Source of the DNA: MADRE2 sp964397015
GTDB lineage: Bacteria; Desulfobacterota; Desulfobacteria; Desulfobacterales; Desulfobacteraceae
NCBI GenBank assembly: GCA_964397015.1
Contig: CAYNHL010000115.1
Location: 1-11,690, forward strand
DNA length: 11,690 bases
Direction of reading: 5' to 3'
Shown here: piece after piece, positions 1 to 6,541 of the stretch
Position numbering within the stretch: position 1 is the first letter of the stretch
Layout: each line of letters begins with the position of its first letter
The notes under the pieces: model-generated
Told to the model about the DNA's origin: nothing
Database searches by the model: none
Seen by the model: the letters and a program-made list of their open reading frames with translations, nothing else
Translations under genes and position numbers: made by a program

Positions 1-2
1 AT

Positions 3-917
3 AACGGATGTATCGTGAACTTAGATGACATCTCATTGATTGACAAGCTTGACAGCATGCCGGAACTTATCAGCTTCAGGTACAATCCCGGCCCCAGGCG
101 CAAGGGCAACAGCATTATCGGCAACCCGGTCGAATCCAAGTACGGGGTCAGCCACGACCAGATTCTTGACGCTTATACCATGTCACAAAAAAAAGGGGCC
201 AGCCGTTTCGGCCTCCATACCATGCTGGTTTCCAATGAACTGAACCACGAATACATGGCTGAAACCGCTAAAATGCTGCTTGACCTGGCAGGCATGATCT
301 CGGACCGTCTCGGCATCCGGTTTGAATTTTTGAATATCGGCGGCGGCCTTGGCATACCCTACACTCCTGACGAAAAACCCTTTGACCTGACAGCCATGGG
401 CAGGGAAATAACAGCGGCCTTCCGGTCTTTTGAATCGGCCAGAGGATGGGTGCCCGGGCTGTTTCTGGAAAGCGGGCGCTACATGACCGGCCCCCACGGG
501 GTCCTGGTTACATCAGTCATCAACCACAAATCCACTTACCGGAAATACACAGGCGTGGATGCATCCATGTCATCGTTAATGAGACCCGGCATGTACGGCG
601 CCTATCATCATATTCATGTCCACGGCAAAACATTGTCCGGTTCCTGCGAAAAAGTGGACATAGTGGGATCATTATGTGAAAATATCGATAAATTCGCCAT
701 CCAGCGCCAACTGCCCGAAACCAGCGAAGGCGACCTTGTGGTCATCCATGACACAGGTGCCCATGGTCACTCAATGGGATTCAACTACAATGGCCACCTG
801 CGGCCCAAGGAACTCATGCTCAGGATGGATGGCTCCGTTGACCTGATCAGGCGGGAGGAATCACCGGCAGACTATTTTGCCACCTTGAATTTCACGCCTG
901 ATTCCCTTATTCTTTAA
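3..917 (+). CDS. lysA: Diaminopimelate decarboxylase-like PLP enzyme (5'-truncated)
   Basis: This is the C-terminal part of a fold-type III, group IV PLP-dependent decarboxylase. In lysine synthesis, family members convert meso-diaminopimelate to L-lysine in the cytoplasm. The reading frame is open from base 3 (NGCIVNLDD...), so the GTG at 15 is probably internal and the true start, including the PLP-lysine, lies upstream. Visible family signatures are the glycine-rich phosphate loop NIGGGLGIPY, the ESGRYMTG segment, DASMSSLMRPGMYGAYHH, the GSLCENIDKFA motif with the presumed catalytic Cys at 675-677, and HDTGAHGHSMGFNYNGHLRP near the end. One variation is GLHTMLVS where typical LysA has GLHCHIGS, so the second His is replaced. 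That leaves some room for another substrate of the same family, such as a related diamino acid. The gene is followed by a GC-rich hairpin and then cutA. The family is clear; the exact substrate is likely but not proven. Confidence 0.82.
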   Translation, partial: NGCIVNLDDISLIDKLDSMPELISFRYNPGPRRKGNSIIGNPVESKYGVSHDQILDAYTMSQKKGASRFGLHTMLVSNELNHEYMAETAKMLLDLAGMISDRLGIRFEFLNIGGGLGIPYTPDEKPFDLTAMGREITAAFRSFESARGWVPGLFLESGRYMTGPHGVLVTSVINHKSTYRKYTGVDASMSSLMRPGMYGAYHHIHVHGKTLSGSCEKVDIVGSLCENIDKFAIQRQLPETSEGDLVVIHDTGAHGHSMGFNYNGHLRPKELMLRMDGSVDLIRREESPADYFATLNFTPDSLIL

Positions 918-920
918 CCT

Positions 921-939
921 GGCGCCCACAACCGGCGCC
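921..939 (+). other. GC-rich hairpin after the decarboxylase gene
   Basis: Two copies of the self-complementary hexamer GGCGCC (921-926 and 934-939) flank a 7-base loop, 4 bases after the stop codon. They can form a 6-bp all-GC stem. What follows is TATAAAACATGG, with no run of T, so it is not a canonical intrinsic terminator on the plus strand. It may act as a 3'-end stabiliser, a weak attenuator or a Rho-dependent pause before cutA. The pairing is seen directly; the function is inferred. Confidence 0.4.
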
Positions 940-981
940 TATAAAACATGGCGACCACAGCAAAAAGAACAAGGGGGAAAA

Positions 982-1305
982 ATGTCATACTGCATGATTG
1001 TCATTACGTGCCCGACCAGGCAGGACGCCTTTGATCTGGGCAGAGAAATGGTAAAGAAAAAACTGGCTGCATGTGCCCAGATATCTGCTGTTGACAGCAT
1101 TTACACCTGGAAAAACCAGGTCCACAGCGACCCTGAATTCAAACTGGTCCTTAAAACAAGAAACAGCCTCTATAATGATATCGAGTCCTTTGTCGTGCAG
1201 CATCACAGCTATGAAGTGCCTCAGATTGTCAAGATTGACATTGACGGCGGACTGACCGGGTACCTGGACTGGATAGGACAGGAAACCGGTCCGGACAAAA
1301 TATAA
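982..1305 (+). CDS. cutA: CutA1-type divalent-cation tolerance protein
   Basis: This small cytoplasmic protein of 107 residues has the usual CutA length. Family members form very stable trimers with a ferredoxin-like fold and were linked to copper/divalent-cation tolerance in E. coli, although their molecular role is still unclear. The sequence shows the family pattern throughout: an N-terminal beta strand with ITCPTRQDA, the KKKLAACAQI segment, SIYTWKNQV, EFKLVLKTR, and the C-terminal HSYEVPQIVKIDI followed by GYLDWI. The ATG at 982 is preceded by a good ribosome binding site (AAGGGGG, 971-977). The 64-bp gap after the decarboxylase gene, with a hairpin but no T-tract, leaves co-transcription possible. 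I saw no convincing terminator behind it. Functional linkage to either neighbour is not indicated; cutA is commonly found in unrelated contexts. Confidence 0.93.
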   Translation: MSYCMIVITCPTRQDAFDLGREMVKKKLAACAQISAVDSIYTWKNQVHSDPEFKLVLKTRNSLYNDIESFVVQHHSYEVPQIVKIDIDGGLTGYLDWIGQETGPDKI

Positions 1306-1411
1306 TCAAGGCCGTCTCCACAACGGGGTAAACTTGAAACGATTTATCCATTTTCATTTGCGGTTGTACTCAAAAAATATTGTCAATACTGCAAAAAAAA
1401 TAAAAACCATC

Positions 1412-1440
1412 TTGAATATTTTGCAATGATGTGATTATGT
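1412..1440 (+). promoter_or_regulatory. Candidate sigma70-like promoter for the ABC operon
   Basis: TTGAAT (1412-1417) and TTATGT (1435-1440) are separated by 17 bases in an A/T-rich stretch upstream of the peptide-binding-protein gene. The -35 match is fair and the -10 match is poor, so this is only a candidate. It lies within the one sizeable non-coding region of the window (1306-1537), which is where an operon promoter is expected. The remainder of that region holds an A-rich run at 1391-1408, a hairpin at 1447-1486, and nothing else I can name. Confidence 0.25.
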
Positions 1441-1446
1441 AGCTTA

Positions 1447-1486
1447 GCAAAAAAGGCGGGATACAAAGTCCGTATTCCGTATTTGC
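1447..1486 (+). other. Leader hairpin upstream of the peptide-binding-protein gene
   Basis: CGGGATAC (1457-1464) can pair with GTATTCCG (1472-1479), including one G-U, around a 7-base loop. An outer GCAAA (1447-1451) can pair with TTTGC (1482-1486) across an internal loop. The right arm overlaps a tandem direct repeat of TCCGTAT (1469-1482). If transcribed, it would sit about 50 bases before the chosen start codon, in the operon leader. It could equally be a protein-binding site in DNA. The structure is seen in the sequence; no function can be assigned. Confidence 0.35.
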
Positions 1487-1537
1487 GCTTAAAGATTTCA
1501 GGGGATGACAAACAACAAAAAGCAAAGGATGGAAAAA

Positions 1538-3268
1538 ATGAAAAAAGTATTTGTTTTTCTGGCATCTGCATTACTATGCCTCATGTGCCTGGCACCGGCG
1601 GGTGCAGCCGAAAAGGACACGATTGTCTCCGCGTCCCTGGCAACGATAAACAGCATGGACCCTGCAAAGGCCTATGATGATTCAAGCGCCACCAAGCTTT
1701 ACAATATCTATGACACACTGGTGGCATTCAAAGAGACATACACGGATCAATTTACACCCCGCATTGCCACTCAAGTACCGACTGTTGAAAATGGCGGTAT
1801 TTCAAAAGACGGAAAAACCTATACCTTCAAAATCCGCAAGAATGTCAAATTTCACAATGGTGCCACGCTGACACCTGAGGATGTCGTCTATTCCTTTAAA
1901 CGGAACATGATTGCCGACTGTGAAGGCGGCCCCATGGCCCTGCTGCTCGAACCCCTGACAGGAGAAGTCTCCACCCGGAAAGACGGTAAAATTATAGACG
2001 GTATATTCGAAAAAATCGACAATGCCGTTGAAGCAAAGGGTGATACTGTCGTATTCCACCTTCCCAAACCCTTCCCGCCGCTGCTCGGCATCCTGACCTA
2101 CACCAGCGGAGCCGTTCTCAACAAAGACTGGTGCATCGAACAGGGATGCTGGGACGGCAACATTGCCAACGCGGCACAATTCAACGGACCTGACACGGGA
2201 AAAGAACCGCTTCACCATGAAACCAATGGTACAGGCCCGTATTACAAATCAAAATGGGAACCGGGAAAAGAGTTCATCCTGGAACGCTTTGATGATCACT
2301 GGGGAGAAACACCGACCTATAAAACAGTTCGAATCAAAATAATTACGGAATGGTCAACCCGTAAGATGATGTTTTTGAACGGTGATGTCAACGACATGGA
2401 AATTCCGGCCCAGTATTATGCCGAAATGGAAAAAGCCGATGGCATAAAGCTTTACAAGTACCCGACCCTCGGCGTAACCTGCGCCATGTTCACCCAGAAG
2501 ATCAATATGACGGCCAACCCGTTTGTCGGATCAGGAAAGCTTGACGGTGAGGGTATTCCGGCCGATTTTTTTACCGATAAAGATGTTCGGTTCGCCTTTG
2601 CCCATGCCATTGATTACGATGCCATTATCAATGAAGTGGCCAACGGTCTCGGCAGTGTTCCTGCCAACCCGATTGTCGACGGCCTCCCGTACCAGAAAGA
2701 TACCTTCCACCCCAGTTTTGACATGGCCAAGGTTGAAGAGTACCTGAAAAAAGCCTGGGGCGGAGAGCTCTGGAAAAAAGGCTTCAAGATGACACTTTTC
2801 CACAATACCGGCCGTGAAATCCGGCGGGTTGCCGCTACCATGATGGCTGAAAACATCAACCGTCTGAACCCGAAATTCCAGCTTGAAGTCCAGGCGATGG
2901 ACTGGGGTGAATACCTGACCGCAATCCAGCAGTCCCGCCTCCCGGTATTTGTTGTGGGATGGGGTGCCGACTATCCGGATCCTCATAACTTTGCGTTTCC
3001 GTATCTTCACTCCAACGGGTTTTACTCCAAATATATCGGATACAACAATCCGGAAGCTGACAAGCTCATCAAAATGGGCGTCGAAACAGCCGTCACCTCG
3101 GAAAGAGAGGAGATCTACCACAAGCTCCAGGAAATATGGGCCAAAGACTGCCCCGGTGTGACAGTTATCCAGCGACTTGGCGCCAAAGGCCTGTCCGATC
3201 ATATTTCAGGATTCTTTCCAAACCCGATGTACCAGGGTACTTATTCGTTTTTCTACCATTATAAATAA
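1538..3268 (+). CDS. Periplasmic dipeptide/oligopeptide-binding protein of an ABC importer
   Basis: This is a family-5 extracellular solute-binding protein (DppA/OppA type), the periplasmic receptor that delivers peptides or similar ligands to the permease encoded downstream. I chose ATG 1538 because AAAGGA (1524-1529) lies at a suitable distance and the protein then opens with a clean signal peptide: MKK, a hydrophobic core at about residues 4-19, and cleavage near PAGAA|E at about residue 24. There is no lipobox. ATG 1529 and ATG 1505 are in frame but poorly placed relative to their Shine-Dalgarno sequences. The mature protein shows the family signature YTFKIRKNVKFHNG followed by TPEDVVYSFKR, and the late GWGADYPDPHNF motif, in which DppA-type proteins use an Asp to hold the ligand's amino group. 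The 576-residue length is normal to slightly long. It is the first gene of the operon. The ligand is unproven: peptides are most likely, but nickel, glutathione or opine-type ligands occur in the family. Confidence 0.9.
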   Translation: MKKVFVFLASALLCLMCLAPAGAAEKDTIVSASLATINSMDPAKAYDDSSATKLYNIYDTLVAFKETYTDQFTPRIATQVPTVENGGISKDGKTYTFKIRKNVKFHNGATLTPEDVVYSFKRNMIADCEGGPMALLLEPLTGEVSTRKDGKIIDGIFEKIDNAVEAKGDTVVFHLPKPFPPLLGILTYTSGAVLNKDWCIEQGCWDGNIANAAQFNGPDTGKEPLHHETNGTGPYYKSKWEPGKEFILERFDDHWGETPTYKTVRIKIITEWSTRKMMFLNGDVNDMEIPAQYYAEMEKADGIKLYKYPTLGVTCAMFTQKINMTANPFVGSGKLDGEGIPADFFTDKDVRFAFAHAIDYDAIINEVANGLGSVPANPIVDGLPYQKDTFHPSFDMAKVEEYLKKAWGGELWKKGFKMTLFHNTGREIRRVAATMMAENINRLNPKFQLEVQAMDWGEYLTAIQQSRLPVFVVGWGADYPDPHNFAFPYLHSNGFYSKYIGYNNPEADKLIKMGVETAVTSEREEIYHKLQEIWAKDCPGVTVIQRLGAKGLSDHISGFFPNPMYQGTYSFFYHYK

Positions 3269-3288
3269 CCTGTCATAAAAACCTTGCG

Positions 3289-3335
3289 CTTTGTTCCGGG
3301 GAAGAAAGATTCACTTTTTCCTTCCCGGAACAAAG
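3289..3335 (+). other. Long intercistronic hairpin between binding protein and permease genes
   Basis: The left arm starts with CTTTGTTCCGGG (3289-3300) and pairs perfectly over 12 bp with CCCGGAACAAAG (3324-3335). Pairing continues inward to 3309/3315, with two G-U pairs and one A-C mismatch, closing on a 5-base loop (3310-3314). The stem is therefore about 21 bp. The following bases, TCTGCCCAAATG, contain no T-run, so it is not a standard terminator. Known parallels are intercistronic stem-loops such as those after malE, which protect the upstream mRNA and let binding protein be made in excess over membrane subunits. That role here is inferred. Confidence 0.7.
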
Positions 3336-3342
3336 TCTGCCC

Positions 3343-3356
3343 AAATGTAAACATTT
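3343..3356. other. Palindromic AT-rich site before the first permease gene
   Basis: AAATGT and ACATTT form a perfect 6+6 inverted repeat separated by AA, located 17 bases before the TTG start of the first permease gene. It could be a small operator, or a weak RNA hairpin near the ribosome binding region. I do not recognise it as the site of a named regulator. A chance palindrome in an AT-rich gap is also possible. Confidence 0.25.
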
Positions 3357-3373
3357 AACAATAGGTACCCACA

Positions 3374-4405
3374 TTGGCTGCTTTTATTGCCAGAAGACTC
3401 TTGTTCATGATTGTCGTCCTTTTTGGCGTTTCCATCCTGATGTTCGGCATTTTAATGACATTCAGCCCGGAGCGCAGGGCTGCCGCTTTTGTCAAATCTC
3501 CTCAGCAGGTCAAGGAAATCCCCAAACTGGTTCAAAAATACGGGCTGGATCAGCCGTTCTACATTCAGTATGCCCGGTGGATAAAAGAGATTTCTAAGGG
3601 AAATTTCGGATATTCCACGGTTGCCGCCTCTCCGACACTGGAGGCCATCAAACGCTATCTTCCGGTAACCATTGAAATGAACCTGATCTCCATGCCCATC
3701 ATCATCATATTAGGCATCTGGCTGGGTACTGTGGCCGGTATACACCGGGATACGGCCATAGATCACTCCACGCGAATGGCCGCCATCATCGGGTGGTCAC
3801 TGCCCACCTTTCTGTTCGCCCTCATCCTGCTGATGTTTTTCTATTCCCAGTTCCAGCTGTTTCCACCAGGGATAATTTCAAACCACATCGATGACTTTAT
3901 CACCAACAACCCGGACAAGTTTATTCAGTACACCGGCATGTATACGGTCGACGGACTGCTGAACGGCAATTTCGCTGTGGTATGGGACGCGCTGATGCAC
4001 CTTGTGCTGCCTGTAACGACCCAGGTCACCGTGGTCATTGCCATACTGGTTCGTGTAATGCGCTCCAGCATGCTTGAAGAGCTGTCCAAGGACTATATCA
4101 TCACCGCCCGGGCCAAGGGCGTGGATACCTATACCATCAATCACAGACATGCCAAGAAAAATGCGCTGCTGCCCGCCATTACAGTGGCAGGGTGGCTCGT
4201 GGCCCTGTCAATCGAGGGCAGTGTATCCGTGGAATTTATCTTCAACAGGGCAGGGCTCGGACTGCTGCTGGTCAACGCCGCCACACAGCTTGATATTCCG
4301 GTGGTCCTGGCCATCAGTATCTTTCTGGGACTGATCTACGTGGTGGCAAACCTCATAATTGACATACTCTATGCGGTTATAGATCCCAGAATCCGATTGA
4401 ACTGA
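3374..4405 (+). CDS. Dipeptide/oligopeptide-type ABC transporter permease (DppB/OppB type)
   Basis: This is an inner-membrane permease subunit with the binding-protein-dependent transport fold. It pairs with the product of the next gene to form the translocation pore. The 343-residue protein begins MAAFIARRLLFMIVVLFGVSILMF, a typical DppB/OppB first membrane helix. Further hydrophobic segments lie at about residues 103-123, 134-157, 208-230, 270-290 and 308-332, giving six helices. A large periplasmic region follows the first helix, and KYGLDQPFYIQYARW is a family hallmark. The EAA loop that docks the ATPase is at about 240-268 (DYIITARAKGV...). The start is TTG at 3374: an in-frame stop at 3362-3364 excludes anything earlier, and the next ATG would delete half of helix 1. 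Only a weak AGG (3363-3365) precedes it, which suggests lower translation than the binding protein. It ends in DPRIRLN, as usual for the family. Confidence 0.92.
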   Translation: MAAFIARRLLFMIVVLFGVSILMFGILMTFSPERRAAAFVKSPQQVKEIPKLVQKYGLDQPFYIQYARWIKEISKGNFGYSTVAASPTLEAIKRYLPVTIEMNLISMPIIIILGIWLGTVAGIHRDTAIDHSTRMAAIIGWSLPTFLFALILLMFFYSQFQLFPPGIISNHIDDFITNNPDKFIQYTGMYTVDGLLNGNFAVVWDALMHLVLPVTTQVTVVIAILVRVMRSSMLEELSKDYIITARAKGVDTYTINHRHAKKNALLPAITVAGWLVALSIEGSVSVEFIFNRAGLGLLLVNAATQLDIPVVLAISIFLGLIYVVANLIIDILYAVIDPRIRLN

Positions 4406-4432
4406 TTTGCCAGGAAAAGACATAAAAACACT

Positions 4433-5344
4433 ATGACAACAAAAACCGAACATCCAAGACTCAAAGAGCTTAAATATACACTTTACCGTATTTTCCAAAA
4501 CCCGTCGGCCATTATCGGATCGACCCTTCTGATTCTTTTTACCCTGATTGCCATTCTGGCCCCTTACATCGCCCCGCCGGAATTTGCACACAGACCATAC
4601 ATGATGCCCCATGACGGATATTCCATGACCCCTAAGCCGCCCAGCGCAGATCACTGGTTCGGAACGACATCAGGCCAGTATGATATTTTCTACGGCGCCA
4701 TATGGGGAACCAGGACCGCATTCAGAATCGGATTGATCGTGGTTCTGTCCGCCTTTATCATTGGCGCGACCTTTGGTATCGTGGCCGGATACTACGGCGG
4801 GATAGTGGATGAACTGATAATGCGGATGGTGGACATTTTTTTTGCCATACCCTTTACAATACTGGCCATGGCATTCGTCGTCGCTTTTGGAAGGGGATTG
4901 AACAATATTATGATTGCGTTGATTCTCGTTGTATGGCGGCGATACGCAAGGGTCATGCGGGCCGGTGTACTCTCAGTCAGGAATGAGGATTATATTCTGG
5001 CAGCCAAATCCATGGGGGTATCCGATATAACCATCATGCTGCGCCATATTTTTCCAAACGCTGTTTATCCCGTGATGGTCATAGCTTTTATGGACGCCGG
5101 TTCCATTGTGATCACCGCCGCTTTCCTGAGCTTTATAGGACTGGGGGCACCCATTGGATACGCGGACTGGGGACAGATGCTGGCCATGGCCCGGAACTAT
5201 ATTGTCGGGCCTGCCGGCGAACCCCTGAAATTCTGGTATACCATTTTTTTCCCGGGCATGTTCATGATTCTTTTTGTCCTGGCCTGGAATCTTTTTGGCG
5301 ATGCCATACGTGATGCATTTGACCCGAAACTGAGAAGAAAATAA
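4433..5344 (+). CDS. Dipeptide/oligopeptide-type ABC transporter permease (DppC/OppC type)
   Basis: This is the second pore-forming inner-membrane subunit of the importer. The 303-residue protein has the DppC layout. A cytoplasmic N-terminal stretch (LKYTLYRIFQNPSAIIGS) leads into helix 1 at about residues 21-45. A periplasmic loop follows with PPSADHWFGTTSGQYDIFYGAIWG, the DppC hallmark in which the usual 'D.LGRD' is replaced by TSGQYD. Helices then occur at about 95-120, 130-155, 160-178, 225-245 and 270-292. The EAA loop is at about 186-215 (DYILAAKSMGVSD... RHIFPN), preceded by WRRYARVMRAGVLSV. It ends DAFDPKLRRK, as is typical. The ATG at 4433 lies 27 bases after the previous stop. The nearest Shine-Dalgarno-like AGGA (4412-4415) is rather far away, so translation may be coupled to the upstream gene. 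Confidence 0.92.
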   Translation: MTTKTEHPRLKELKYTLYRIFQNPSAIIGSTLLILFTLIAILAPYIAPPEFAHRPYMMPHDGYSMTPKPPSADHWFGTTSGQYDIFYGAIWGTRTAFRIGLIVVLSAFIIGATFGIVAGYYGGIVDELIMRMVDIFFAIPFTILAMAFVVAFGRGLNNIMIALILVVWRRYARVMRAGVLSVRNEDYILAAKSMGVSDITIMLRHIFPNAVYPVMVIAFMDAGSIVITAAFLSFIGLGAPIGYADWGQMLAMARNYIVGPAGEPLKFWYTIFFPGMFMILFVLAWNLFGDAIRDAFDPKLRRK

Positions 5345-5350
5345 TTCATT

Positions 5351-6511
5351 ATGAGCAATATACTGGATATACAAAACCTTGTAACCAATTTCTATACCTA
5401 TGAGGGTGTGGTAAAAGCCCTGAACAAGGTTTCCTTTCAAGTCAAACACGGGTCGACCTTCGGGCTTGTAGGGGAATCGGGTTGCGGCAAGTCGGTGACG
5501 GTCAGGTCTGTCATGCAGATCGTTCAGTCACCCGGGGCCATCGAGGGCGGTGCAATCTATTTTTCACCAGACCCTGAAAACCCGGAAAACCGGACCGACC
5601 TTCTCAAGCAGTCTGAACACTATATGCAGGGCCTGAGGGGAAACGACATTTCAATGATTTTTCAGGAACCCAATGCTGCTTTGAATCCCATAATGACCAT
5701 CGGGGAGCAGATTGCGGAAAGCTATATTTTCCACCAGAAAAAACAGATTATTGAAAAAATCCTCGGAATGGATAAACCTGAAGATTCAAACCCCTTTCCA
5801 AAGGTTGGGGTAAACCCGCTTTTCATTCCTTTTTTGAGATTTGCACGGCATCACCCTTCATCGATAATATTTAAAATACTGAGAAAAATCCCGTTACTGC
5901 GCCGCTGGGACAAAGCGATATTAAAAAGCGCTGTCCTGAAATCGGTACAGCTTTTGGAAATGCTGGGCATTTCAAATCCTGACAGGGTGGTTCACCAGTA
6001 TCCCCATAACCTCTCAGGAGGCATGAAACAGCGCGTGGTCATCGCCATTGCCCTGGCATCGAATCCGGTGCTGCTCATCGCGGACGAGGCCACATCCAAC
6101 CTGGATGTGACAGTCCAGGCACAGATACTGGATCTGCTCAACGACCTGAAGAAAAAAAATGTCATCTCATCGATCCTGCTGATTACCCACGACCTGGGCG
6201 TGGTGGCGGAAACCTGTGACCGGGTCGGAGTCATGTATGCCGGCAACCTGTGCGAGCAGGGCAATGTCCGCCAGATTTTCGAGAATCCCAGGCACCCGTA
6301 TACAAAAGCCTTGTTGAACTCTGTACCTAAAGTCAAGCAGACGGATGAACTGAAAAGCATTGCCGGCACAGTACCAGACCTGGTACATCCGCCGTCGGGA
6401 TGCCGTTTTCATCCCAGGTGTGAAAAGGCAATGGCGGCCTGCAGCCAGAAGTTTCCAGAGATGACCCGGATCGATGATGACCACGAGGTGGCCTGTTATT
6501 TATACGCTTAA
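5351..6511 (+). CDS. Peptide ABC transporter ATP-binding subunit 1 (DppD/OppD type)
   Basis: This is one of the two cytoplasmic ATPases that power import. The motifs are in order: Walker A GESGCGKS (Lys 47), Q-loop IFQEP (Gln 105), signature LSGGMKQR (from residue 221), Walker B LLIADEAT (Asp 245, Glu 246), a D-loop SNLD, and the switch His 280 in ITHDL. The C-terminal peptide-transporter domain follows, with NPRHPYTKALLNSVP and a four-cysteine pattern (GCRFHPRCEKAMAACS ... VACYLY). Such cysteines hold an iron-sulfur cluster in some characterised DppD proteins. Unusually, Q-loop to signature spans about 116 residues, against about 58 in E. coli DppD as I recall it. This implies an insertion of about 58 residues in the helical subdomain (roughly 140-200), rich in basic and hydrophobic residues. 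The D-loop context DEATSNLD also departs from the common DEPTSALD. The gap to the previous gene is only 6 bases. Confidence 0.92.
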   Translation: MSNILDIQNLVTNFYTYEGVVKALNKVSFQVKHGSTFGLVGESGCGKSVTVRSVMQIVQSPGAIEGGAIYFSPDPENPENRTDLLKQSEHYMQGLRGNDISMIFQEPNAALNPIMTIGEQIAESYIFHQKKQIIEKILGMDKPEDSNPFPKVGVNPLFIPFLRFARHHPSSIIFKILRKIPLLRRWDKAILKSAVLKSVQLLEMLGISNPDRVVHQYPHNLSGGMKQRVVIAIALASNPVLLIADEATSNLDVTVQAQILDLLNDLKKKNVISSILLITHDLGVVAETCDRVGVMYAGNLCEQGNVRQIFENPRHPYTKALLNSVPKVKQTDELKSIAGTVPDLVHPPSGCRFHPRCEKAMAACSQKFPEMTRIDDDHEVACYLYA

Positions 6512-6541
6512 TATTTGGATCGAGAATCAAGACAGCAAATT

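Noticed and set aside
15..17. GTG as the start of the decarboxylase gene
   Set aside because: The frame remains open to the window edge, and the residues before the GTG (NGCI) fit the family. The catalytic-lysine half of the enzyme would also be missing.
1391..1408. A-rich run after cutA read as part of a terminator
   Set aside because: No convincing stem precedes it on the plus strand, and the T-run would be on the minus strand, where no gene ends.
1505..1507. ATG as the start of the binding-protein gene
   Set aside because: Its AGGGG is directly adjacent, with no spacer, and it would put eleven polar and charged residues before the signal peptide. ATG 1538 has correct spacing.
1802..2218. 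Antisense open frame (138 codons) opposite the binding-protein gene
   Set aside because: Its translation is unrecognisable and it is fully nested in a well-supported gene.
2531..3202. Long antisense open frame (223 codons) opposite the peptide-binding-protein gene
   Set aside because: The plus-strand frame has clear family motifs and a signal peptide. The antisense translation has no recognisable domain, and such shadows are common opposite genes of this composition.
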